A stretch of DNA of 24,690 bases from an uncultured Collinsella sp. (GTDB taxonomy: Bacteria; Actinomycetota; Coriobacteriia; Coriobacteriales; Coriobacteriaceae). Both the position numbers and the translations under genes were made by a program. Below the pieces are notes generated by a model. The model was not told where the DNA came from. It ran no database searches and worked only from the letters and a program-made list of their open reading frames with translations. This document shows, piece after piece, positions 15,355 to 22,195 of this stretch; positions within the stretch are counted from its first letter, which is position 1, and the number at the start of each line of letters is the position of its first letter. Location of the stretch: assembly GCA_900543275.1 (NCBI GenBank), contig UQQL01000028.1, positions 1 through 24,690 on the forward strand. The letters are read 5' to 3'.

Positions 15355-18051
15355 TTACGAGAAGTCAGCAACCTGAGCAGTCAGCGCCGCAAGGATCTCC
15401 TTGAGCTCAGCTGCACGGTCCCTCTTCTTCTGCACCACCGCAGGCGCGGCCTTAGCCACAAAGCCCTCGTTGGCAAGGGTCTTCTCACAGCCAGCGAGCT
15501 CCTTCTGCGCCGCGGCGATCTCCTTCTCCAAGCGCGCCTTCTCGGCCGAAAGGTCGACCTTGCCCTCGAGTACCACAAAGACCTCAACGCCGCTATCGAC
15601 CACGGCGATGCTCGCGGCCGGCTTCTCGACGTCGGTACCCATGACCAGCGAAGCGGTGTTCGCCAGCGGCTCGATGGTCGAACGCAGGCTCTCGAGCTTC
15701 TCGATGTCCTCGGCGCCGGCGCGCACGACCACGTCGAGCTCGGCCTTGGGGCTCAAGCGGTAACGCGAACGCGTGGCACGGGCGGCAGACACGACGGTGC
15801 GGCACAGCTCAAACGCGCGCTCGGCGGGCTCGTCGACGTACTTGGCGTAGTCGGCGGGCTCGGGCCACTTGGCGATCATGAGCGCCTCGGCGCGATCCAC
15901 GTTGCCCTCGGAATCCAGGTCGAGCACGCTCGCCGGCATGTTGTCCCAGATCTCCTCGGTGACAAACGGCATAAGCGGGTGCATCAGGCGAATGGAGGTG
16001 TCGAGCACAAAGATCAAGTTGCGCTGGGCCTGCAGACGGCCCTCGCCCTTCAGGCGAGCCTTGGTGACCTCGACATACCAGTCACAGACCTCGTTCCAGA
16101 AGAACTGCTGCACGCCGCGGGCCATGTCGCCAAAGGTGTAGTTCTCGATGCCCTCGGTGACCATCTGGACGGCCTTGGCCAGGCGGCTGAACATCCAGGC
16201 GTCGGCCGGCGTCTCAACGACGGGCTCGCCGGGCGTGTAGCCCTCCATGTTCATGAGCAGGAAGCGGCTGGCGTTCCAGATCTTGGTCACAAACGACTTG
16301 GCCTGGTCGGTACGCGGGCTGTCGATGAGCTTCTTGGTCTTCTTGTCGATGTTCGCGTCAAACTTAACATCCTGGTTGTTGGTGCACAGCGTGAGCAGGT
16401 TGTAACGCATGGCATCGGCACCGTACATGCCAATGAGGTCCATGGGGTCAACACCGTTGCCCTTGGACTTGGACATGCGGCTGCCGTCCTTGGCCAGGAT
16501 CGTCGGGTAAATGACGACGTCCTTAAACGGCACCTCGTCCAGGAAGTACAGCGAGCTCATGACCATGCGGGCAACCCACAGCGCGATGATGTCGCGCGCG
16601 GTGACGAGCGCCGTCGTGGGGTGATGTCCCTCGAGCAGCTCCGGCTTTTGCGGCCAGCCCTGCGTGGCAAAGGTCCACAGCTGCGAGCTGAACCAGGTGT
16701 CCAGCACGTTCTCGTCCTGATGCACGTGATGGCCGCCGCACTTGGGGCACACGTCGGTGTCCTCGGTCAGGGCGTCCTCCCAACCGCAGTCCTCGCAGTA
16801 GAACACGGGGATGCGGTGGCCCCACCACAGCTGACGGCTGATGCACCAGTCCTTGAGGTTCTCCATCCAGGTGGTGTAGGTCTGCGTCCAGCGCGCGGGG
16901 TGGAAGGTCACCTTGCCAGAGTTGACGGCGTCGAGCGCCGGCCCCTTGAGCTTGTCGACGGCCACGAACCACTGCTCGGACAGCCACGGCTCCAGGGCGG
17001 CGTCGCAGCGGTAGCAGTGCATGACGGAGTGGTCGTGCTCGTCGACGTGGTCGAGCAGGCCGTGCTCGTCGAACCACTTGACAACGGCCTCGCGGCACTC
17101 GTCGCGGTTCATGCCGCTAAACTCGCCGTAGCCCTCGACGACCACAGCGTGCTCGTCAAAGATGTTGATCTGCGGCAGGTCGTGGGCCTGACCCATGGCG
17201 TAGTCGTTGGGATCGTGGGCCGGGGTGACCTTAACGAAGCCGGAGCCAAAGTTGGCGTCGACATGCCAATCCTCAAAGATGGGGATCTCGCGGTCGACGA
17301 TGGGAAGCTTGACGGTCTTACCCACGAAGGCGGCCTTCTCGGGGTCCTTCGGGGAGACGGCGACGCCCGTGTCGCCGAGCATGGTCTCGGGGCGCGTGGT
17401 GGCGACGACGATGTAATCCTGGCCGTTGACCGGCTCGGTCAACGGGTAGCGCAGGTGCCACAGGTGGCCCTTCTCGTCCTTATACTCGGCCTCGTCGTCC
17501 GAGATGGCGGTGGTGCAGTTGGGGCACCAGTTGACGATGCGCTTGCCACGGTAGATCAGACCGTCGTGATACCAGTCGCAGAAGACCTTGCGCACGGCCC
17601 GGGCATAATCCTCGTCCATGGTGAAGCGCTCGTTGTCGAAGTCGACGGAGCAGCCCATGCGCTTAATCTGCTCGACGATGATGCCGCCGTACTCGTGGGT
17701 CCAATCCCAGCAGGCGTCGACAAACTTGTCGCGGCCAATCTCCAGGCGGCTAATGCCCTCGCTCTTGAGCTTTTTGTCGACCTTGGTCTGCGTGGCGATA
17801 CCGGCGTGGTCGGTGCCCAGCACCCAGCGCGTGGACTTGCCGCGCATGCGAGCCATACGGATGATGGCGTCCTGGATGGAGTCGTCGGTGGCATGGCCCA
17901 TGTGGAGCTTGCCGGTCACGTTGGGAGGCGGAATGGTGACGGTGCAGTCGCCCACGCCCTCACGGCGCTTGTAGTAGCCGCCGTCGAGCCACTTCTGTAG
18001 GATCGCCGGCTCGTTGGTCGACGGATCGTAGTTCTTGGGCATCTCTTCCAT
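15355..18051 (-). CDS. valS: Valyl-tRNA synthetase
   Basis: An 898-residue class I synthetase that charges tRNA-Val and edits mischarged threonine. The HIGH motif appears as HMGH in PPPNVTGKLHMGHA, and KMSKS as RMSKS in DGSRMSKSKGNG. The connective insertion holds a four-cysteine zinc knuckle (YCEDCGWED..DVCPKCGG). The C-terminus is the coiled-coil tRNA arm (LSAEKARLEKEIAAAQKELA..AELKEI). I start at ATG 18051, with AAGGGAG 8 bases upstream. An in-frame ATG at 18105 would place a palindrome arm inside the coding region and add 18 basic residues, so I reject it. Confidence 0.97.
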   Translation of the reverse strand: MEEMPKNYDPSTNEPAILQKWLDGGYYKRREGVGDCTVTIPPPNVTGKLHMGHATDDSIQDAIIRMARMRGKSTRWVLGTDHAGIATQTKVDKKLKSEGISRLEIGRDKFVDACWDWTHEYGGIIVEQIKRMGCSVDFDNERFTMDEDYARAVRKVFCDWYHDGLIYRGKRIVNWCPNCTTAISDDEAEYKDEKGHLWHLRYPLTEPVNGQDYIVVATTRPETMLGDTGVAVSPKDPEKAAFVGKTVKLPIVDREIPIFEDWHVDANFGSGFVKVTPAHDPNDYAMGQAHDLPQINIFDEHAVVVEGYGEFSGMNRDECREAVVKWFDEHGLLDHVDEHDHSVMHCYRCDAALEPWLSEQWFVAVDKLKGPALDAVNSGKVTFHPARWTQTYTTWMENLKDWCISRQLWWGHRIPVFYCEDCGWEDALTEDTDVCPKCGGHHVHQDENVLDTWFSSQLWTFATQGWPQKPELLEGHHPTTALVTARDIIALWVARMVMSSLYFLDEVPFKDVVIYPTILAKDGSRMSKSKGNGVDPMDLIGMYGADAMRYNLLTLCTNNQDVKFDANIDKKTKKLIDSPRTDQAKSFVTKIWNASRFLLMNMEGYTPGEPVVETPADAWMFSRLAKAVQMVTEGIENYTFGDMARGVQQFFWNEVCDWYVEVTKARLKGEGRLQAQRNLIFVLDTSIRLMHPLMPFVTEEIWDNMPASVLDLDSEGNVDRAEALMIAKWPEPADYAKYVDEPAERAFELCRTVVSAARATRSRYRLSPKAELDVVVRAGAEDIEKLESLRSTIEPLANTASLVMGTDVEKPAASIAVVDSGVEVFVVLEGKVDLSAEKARLEKEIAAAQKELAGCEKTLANEGFVAKAAPAVVQKKRDRAAELKEILAALTAQVADFS

Positions 18052-18071
18052 ATATCTCTCCCTTGCCCGTC

Positions 18072-18184
18072 GGCGTGTCCGCCTGCTTGGTTTTCGCTCG
18101 GTCAAGTCCTGACTCGCACGAAGAGCACATTTAGTGCTCTTCGGCTCGTGCGGAATCTACGAAAACCAAGCAGGCGGACACGCC
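18072..18184. repeat. Perfect 25-bp inverted repeat in the valS leader
   Basis: The arm 18072-18096 (GGCGTGTCCGCC..GGTTTTCG) is the exact reverse complement of 18160-18184. Between them CGAAGAGCAC/GTGCTCTTCG (18119-18128 and 18134-18143) forms a perfect 10-bp stem with a 5-base loop, and CGCA/TGCG flank it. The structure ends a few bases before the valS ribosome-binding site, so it would form a large 5' leader hairpin if transcribed. I see no T-box consensus in it. Confidence 0.93.
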
Positions 18185-18260
18185 TTAGGTATCGATTACT
18201 TCAGTCTGAAAGTACTAACTTGACAATCTCACAGAATAGCACAGGCATACCTGCCGAAAA

Positions 18261-18340
18261 GGGACAGGTTTATTTTGGTAGGTTTTATCAGGGGAAACGA
18301 CATTTGCCCATATAAAAACCGACCAAAATAAACCTGTCCC
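18261..18340. repeat. Palindrome E between clpX and valS
   Basis: GGGACAGGTTTATTTTGGT (18261-18279) matches its reverse complement at 18322-18340 perfectly; the pairing continues past one mismatch through GGTTTT(T)AT. The loop is about 23 bases. AAAAGGGACAG-type palindromes resemble REP-like elements mobilised by Y1 (RAYT) transposases, but no such gene is in the window. Confidence 0.9.
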
Positions 18341-18348
18341 TAAAAGGC

Positions 18349-18376
18349 AGGTCCCGCGGTGGTTGCCGCGGGACCT
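18349..18376 (-). terminator. Terminator of clpX
   Basis: AGGTCCCGCGG and CCGCGGGACCT form a perfect 11-bp stem around a 6-base loop, 13 bases after the clpX stop. On the minus strand GCCTTTT follows. Confidence 0.8.
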
Positions 18377-18389
18377 GGATTCAAGCTAT

Positions 18390-19796
18390 TTACCCGTAAA
18401 TGCGCTGGGGCTGTTCTTCGCCCTTAACCGCCTCTTCGGTTACGACGACCTTGGTTACGCCCTCCTCGCTGGGGAGGTCGAACATCGTCTGCTGCAGCAC
18501 GTCCTCGCAGATGGCACGCAGGCCGCGGGCGCCGGTCTTGCGGGCAAGCGCCATGCGGGCGATCTCGTGCAGGGCGGCGTCCTCAAACTCAAGATCGACG
18601 TCCTCGAGCTGGAACATCTTGCGGTACTGGCGCACCACGGCGTTCTTGGGCTCGGTCAGGATCGACACCAGGTCGTCCTCGTCGAGCGCCTGCGTCTGGG
18701 TGACGACGGGCGTACGGCCCACGAACTCGGGAATCATGCCAAAGGCGTTGAGGTCCTGCGGGAGCACCTGACGCAGCAGGTCGTTCTCGTCGACCGAGGT
18801 GGGGCCGGCGATCTCGGAGTTAAAGCCCACGCCCTTGTTGCCCACGCGGTCGGCGATGATCTTATCCAGGCCCACAAAGGCACCGCCGCAGATGAACAGG
18901 ATGTTGGTCGTGTCGATCTGCAGCAGCTCCTGCTGGGGATGCTTGCGGCCGCCGGTGGGCGGAACGCTTGCCACCGTGCCCTCAAGAATCTTAAGCAGTG
19001 CCTGCTGAACGCCCTCGCCCGAAACGTCACGGGTGATGGAGAGGTTCTCGGCCTTGCGGGCGATCTTATCGATCTCGTCCACGTAGATAATGCCAACCTG
19101 CGCGCGCTCGATATCGCCATCGGCAGCATTAATGAGCTTGAGCAGGATGTTCTCCACGTCCTCGCCAACGTAACCTGCCTCAGTAAGCGCGGTGGCATCG
19201 GCGATGGCAAACGGCACCTCGAGGATGCGCGCAAGCGTCTGGGCGAGCAGGGTCTTGCCGGTGCCGGTGGGACCGAGCAGCAGGATGTTAGACTTGGCGA
19301 GCTCTACCTCGTCCATATCGTCGTCGAACTGCGAGCCCATGTCGTCGTCAAAGGCAGACACCGCGGCGCCGCCCTCAATCACGCGGCGATAGTGGTTGTA
19401 CACGGCAACCGACATGGCGCGCTTGGCGTCCTCCTGGCCCATAACATAGGCCGAAAGCTCGTCATAGATCTCGTGCGGCGTCGGCACGTGCGTGATGACC
19501 TGGCGGTCGTCCTCGAGCTCAAAGCCCTCGGTCTCGGGGTCCACGGCGGGCTGGGATGCAGCCTGACCATGGTCGTTGAGGAAGCCCGGCAGCTTGCCGT
19601 TGCGGGCAGCGTCCATAAAGTCCGAAGCCAGCGACTCCTCCAGAATCTCGGAACAGGCGGCGACGCACTCGTCACAGATAAAGATGTTGGTCGGGCCCTT
19701 TACGAGGCGACGGACCTGGCCCTGCTCTTTTCCGCAGAAGGAGCAGCGGATGGGGTTGCCGTTCTCGTCAAAGTTGTCCTGCATGTTACCGGCCAT
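18390..19796 (-). CDS. clpX: ATP-dependent Clp protease ATPase subunit ClpX
   Basis: A 468-residue AAA+ unfoldase that feeds substrates to ClpP. The N-terminal zinc domain has Cys18, Cys21, Cys41 and Cys44. Walker A is GPTGTGKT (175-182), Walker B IIYVDEID (236-243), the pore loop GYVGE (208-212), the RKH loop 284-286 and sensor 2 ARGLR (423-427). The ClpP-docking loop reads VGF (323-325) where E. coli has IGF, a conservative change. The region 62-100 between the zinc domain and the ATPase is acidic and longer than in many homologues. ATG 19796 has AAGGA 8 bases upstream, inside the end of clpP; the gap between the genes is one base. Confidence 0.97.
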   Translation of the reverse strand: MAGNMQDNFDENGNPIRCSFCGKEQGQVRRLVKGPTNIFICDECVAACSEILEESLASDFMDAARNGKLPGFLNDHGQAASQPAVDPETEGFELEDDRQVITHVPTPHEIYDELSAYVMGQEDAKRAMSVAVYNHYRRVIEGGAAVSAFDDDMGSQFDDDMDEVELAKSNILLLGPTGTGKTLLAQTLARILEVPFAIADATALTEAGYVGEDVENILLKLINAADGDIERAQVGIIYVDEIDKIARKAENLSITRDVSGEGVQQALLKILEGTVASVPPTGGRKHPQQELLQIDTTNILFICGGAFVGLDKIIADRVGNKGVGFNSEIAGPTSVDENDLLRQVLPQDLNAFGMIPEFVGRTPVVTQTQALDEDDLVSILTEPKNAVVRQYRKMFQLEDVDLEFEDAALHEIARMALARKTGARGLRAICEDVLQQTMFDLPSEEGVTKVVVTEEAVKGEEQPQRIYG

Positions 19797-19797
19797 C

Positions 19798-20418
19798 CTA
19801 GGCGTCCTTCGCGGCGAGGTCGCGCGAGGTGACGATACGGTCGATCAGGCCGTAGTCAAGGGCCTCAGCAGCGGTCAGGTAGTTGTCGCGCTCGGTGTCG
19901 GCCTGGACCTTCTCGATGGGCTGGCCCGAGGCGTCGGACAGGATCTGGTTGAGCTCGCGGCGAGTCTTCTTGATTTCCTCGGCAACGATCTCAATCTCGG
20001 TTTGCTGACCCTGGGCACCGCCGCTGGGCTGGTGAATCATGACCTTAGAGTGCGGCAGGCAGAAGCGCTTGCCCTTAGCGCCGGCCGAAAGCAGCACGGC
20101 GGCCATGGACGCAGCCATACCGACGCAGATGGTGGAGACCTGCGGCTTAATGAAGTTCATGGTGTCCAGAATCGCCAGGCCGGAGTAGACCTCGCCACCG
20201 GGCGAATTGATGTAGAGCGAGATATCCTTCTCGGCATCCTGGCTCTCAAGATGCAGCAGCTGGGCAACGACCAGGTTGGCGCTGACGGAGTTGATCTCCT
20301 CGCCCAAGAAGATGATGCGGTCGTTGAGCAGGCGCGAATAGATATCGTAGCTGCGCTCGCCGCGCGGCGTCTGCTCGATAACGTATGGCACGAGGGCGGA
20401 ATCGAACTTAGCGATCAT
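19798..20418 (-). CDS. clpP: ATP-dependent Clp protease proteolytic subunit ClpP
   Basis: A 206-residue serine protease forming the tetradecameric barrel capped by ClpX. The catalytic triad is Ser104 (GMAASMAA), His129 (KVMIHQP) and Asp178 (TERDNY). NSPGGEV (71-77) is the substrate-binding strand and oxyanion loop. I start at ATG 20418 (MIAKFDSALVPYVIEQT) because GGAG lies 6 bases upstream and family members begin just before the LVPYVIEQT segment. Upstream in-frame starts at 20448 (TTG), 20430 and 20424 are possible. It is followed directly by clpX in one operon. Confidence 0.96.
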   Translation of the reverse strand: MIAKFDSALVPYVIEQTPRGERSYDIYSRLLNDRIIFLGEEINSVSANLVVAQLLHLESQDAEKDISLYINSPGGEVYSGLAILDTMNFIKPQVSTICVGMAASMAAVLLSAGAKGKRFCLPHSKVMIHQPSGGAQGQQTEIEIVAEEIKKTRRELNQILSDASGQPIEKVQADTERDNYLTAAEALDYGLIDRIVTSRDLAAKDA

Positions 20419-20464
20419 ACGCATCTCCATTTCTCTCTTGCGGACCAAATTGGTTCTAGATAAA

Positions 20465-20505
20465 CGTACGGTGCCCGCATGCTATGCATTGGCTGGCACC
20501 GTACG
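20465..20505. terminator. Hairpin between tig and clpP, likely tig terminator
   Basis: CGTACGGTGCC (20465-20475) and GGCACCGTACG (20495-20505) form a perfect 11-bp stem with a 19-base loop. On the minus strand it is followed by TTTATC, so it may end tig transcription 77 bases after its stop. It also lies within the possible clpP leader. Confidence 0.55.
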
Positions 20506-20581
20506 AAGCAACCGGATAACCGGCTTATAACTTTACCCCATCACGGGCGCATGCATGCGCTCGCGGGCAAGGTGGCGAGAA

Positions 20582-21880
20582 TTACTCGGCGTCCTTGGCG
20601 GTCTCGTCGACCTCGGTCACCTTGGCGTTCTCGACCAGGTGATCGACGGCCTTGGAGCGACGGATGGACTCGCGGACGGCAGGCATGCGGCCATCGGCGA
20701 TGAACTCGGCCTTGGAAGCCTCGACGTCCTTGACGCCGGCCTTCTCGAACTCGGCGTTGATGTCGTCCTCGGTGACCTCAATCTTGAGCTCACGGGCGAG
20801 GGCGTCCAGAGCCAGGGACTCACGGGCAACGTCGTTGGCCTGCTTATGCAGGTCGCCGATGAACTGCTCCATGGTCAGGCCGGAAGCGGGCAGCCAGGTG
20901 TCCAGCGTCATGCCGCGGGCAGCGAGGTTGGACAGGAAGTTCTGGCCAAGCTCCTCAAAGACGGACTGCTCGTAGTCGGCGTCCATCTCGTCGAGCTGCA
21001 GACGCTCGGCGAGAGCGGAGACGCAACGGTTCTCCTTCTCGGCCGGCAGGCGGGAAGCCTTGTCCTGCTCGATCTCGATCTTGATGGCGTCGCGCATGGC
21101 GTCGATGCTGTCGAAGCCGAAGTCGGACTTGACAAGCTCGTCGGTGAGCTCGGGGGTGTTGCGGACCTTGATGCCCTTGACGGTGACCTCGACGGTGTGG
21201 GTCTCGGCCTCCTCGCCCTCCTCGACCTCGTCGGTCCAGGTGACGGTCTTGACGTCGTCAACGTTAGCGCCGATCAGGGCCTCGTTGAACTCCTTGGGGT
21301 TGCTGTCGCTACCGGCGATGAGCATACGGCCCTCGGCGGCAAAGTTGTCGGCGTTCTCGACGGCCTTGAGGTCGACAGTGACGTAATCCTCGGCCTCGAC
21401 GGCGCGACCCTCGACGTCCTCGAAGGTGGCACGGTAGTTGAGGAGCATCTCGACCTGGTTGTTAATCTCAGACTCGGTGACCTCCGCAGGGGGCATCTCG
21501 ATCTCGACAGCGTCGAAGGAGGAGAGTTCAGCGGCGGGACGCAGGGAGAACTCGACGGTGTAGGTGTAGTCCTCGTGATCCTTGGCGAGGTCGAGCTCCT
21601 TGTAGTCACCGTTCTTGGTGGGGACGATGTCCAGCTCGTTGAGGACGGCGGGCTCGTTGGCGGCGATCAGGTCGTTGGTGGCCTGAGCGAGGGTAGCCTC
21701 GGCGCCAAGAGCGGAGTCGATGACCGGACGGGGGGCCTTGCCGGCACGGAAGCCCGGGAAGCGGTACTTCTTGGCGGTGTCCTTGTAGGCCTTCTTGATC
21801 GCGGCGTCGACGTCGGCGGCCGGGATGGTGACCGTAGCGGTGAGCTTGGCGTCCTTGACGTCAGAAGCGGTGATGTTCAA
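20582..21880 (-). CDS. tig: Trigger factor, ribosome-associated chaperone
   Basis: A 432-residue chaperone and peptidyl-prolyl isomerase that binds nascent chains at the ribosome exit. The ribosome-binding signature appears as FPGFRAGKAPRPVID in the N-terminal domain, followed by an acidic FKBP-like middle domain and the helical C-terminal domain. AGGAGG at 21892-21887 lies 6 bases before a TTG (21880) and 3 before a GTG (21883). I take TTG because it gives normal spacing and exactly the E. coli length. Starting at the ATG 21895 would place the ribosome-binding site inside the gene. It lies upstream of clpP and clpX, the common arrangement. Confidence 0.93.
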   Translation of the reverse strand: MNITASDVKDAKLTATVTIPAADVDAAIKKAYKDTAKKYRFPGFRAGKAPRPVIDSALGAEATLAQATNDLIAANEPAVLNELDIVPTKNGDYKELDLAKDHEDYTYTVEFSLRPAAELSSFDAVEIEMPPAEVTESEINNQVEMLLNYRATFEDVEGRAVEAEDYVTVDLKAVENADNFAAEGRMLIAGSDSNPKEFNEALIGANVDDVKTVTWTDEVEEGEEAETHTVEVTVKGIKVRNTPELTDELVKSDFGFDSIDAMRDAIKIEIEQDKASRLPAEKENRCVSALAERLQLDEMDADYEQSVFEELGQNFLSNLAARGMTLDTWLPASGLTMEQFIGDLHKQANDVARESLALDALARELKIEVTEDDINAEFEKAGVKDVEASKAEFIADGRMPAVRESIRRSKAVDHLVENAKVTEVDETAKDAE

Positions 21881-21971
21881 CACGTTCCTCCTCATACTGC
21901 CCAGCTTATCTGAGGTGCTGGTACCTATATGCAACAAAGTGTCGCGACGGCCAGGGCCGACGCAGGTGCGA

Positions 21972-22055
21972 TGGTGCGGGCGAAAGGACTCGAACCTTCA
22001 CGGGAATCCCACCAGAACCTAAATCTGGCGCGTCTACCAATTCCGCCACGCCCGC
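21972..22055 (-). tRNA. tRNA-Leu (anticodon UAG)
   Basis: An 84-base class II tRNA including an encoded CCA (21974-21972). The acceptor stem is GCGGGCG pairing CGCCCGC. The anticodon stem CCAGA/TCTGG encloses TTTAGGT, giving anticodon TAG. A long variable arm and a TTCGAGTCC T-arm complete it. It lies just upstream of tig. Confidence 0.95.
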
Positions 22056-22141
22056 ATGAGCGCACAGACTAGGAATGATAGCAGATACGAACGGCAAGCG
22101 CACGCGCACCTTTTACAGGCTCACGACCTCACCACGAGTGC

Positions 22142-22171
22142 AAAAGGCGGGGCGAGTTGTCCCGCCCCGCC
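22142..22171 (-). terminator. Terminator of the molybdenum hydroxylase gene
   Basis: GGCGGGGCG and CGCCCCGCC pair in a 9-bp GC-rich stem (22146-22154 with 22163-22171). On the minus strand TTTTG follows. It lies 25 bases after the stop codon. Confidence 0.8.
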
Positions 22172-22195
22172 AATTACGACTTGTTCGCTGACCCG

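Noticed and set aside
15979..18000. Long plus-strand open frame opposite valS, and a similar one at 20555-21913 opposite tig
   Set aside because: Same reason: valS and tig are conserved proteins with full motifs, and the opposite frames are composition artefacts.
18052..18105. Longer valS start at 18105
   Set aside because: The added 18 residues are encoded by a palindrome arm, and the ATG at 18051 has a good ribosome-binding site.
18052..18184. T-box riboswitch upstream of valS
   Set aside because: I find no T-box consensus (AGGGTGGNACCGCG) or specifier-loop layout; the structure is a simple long inverted repeat.
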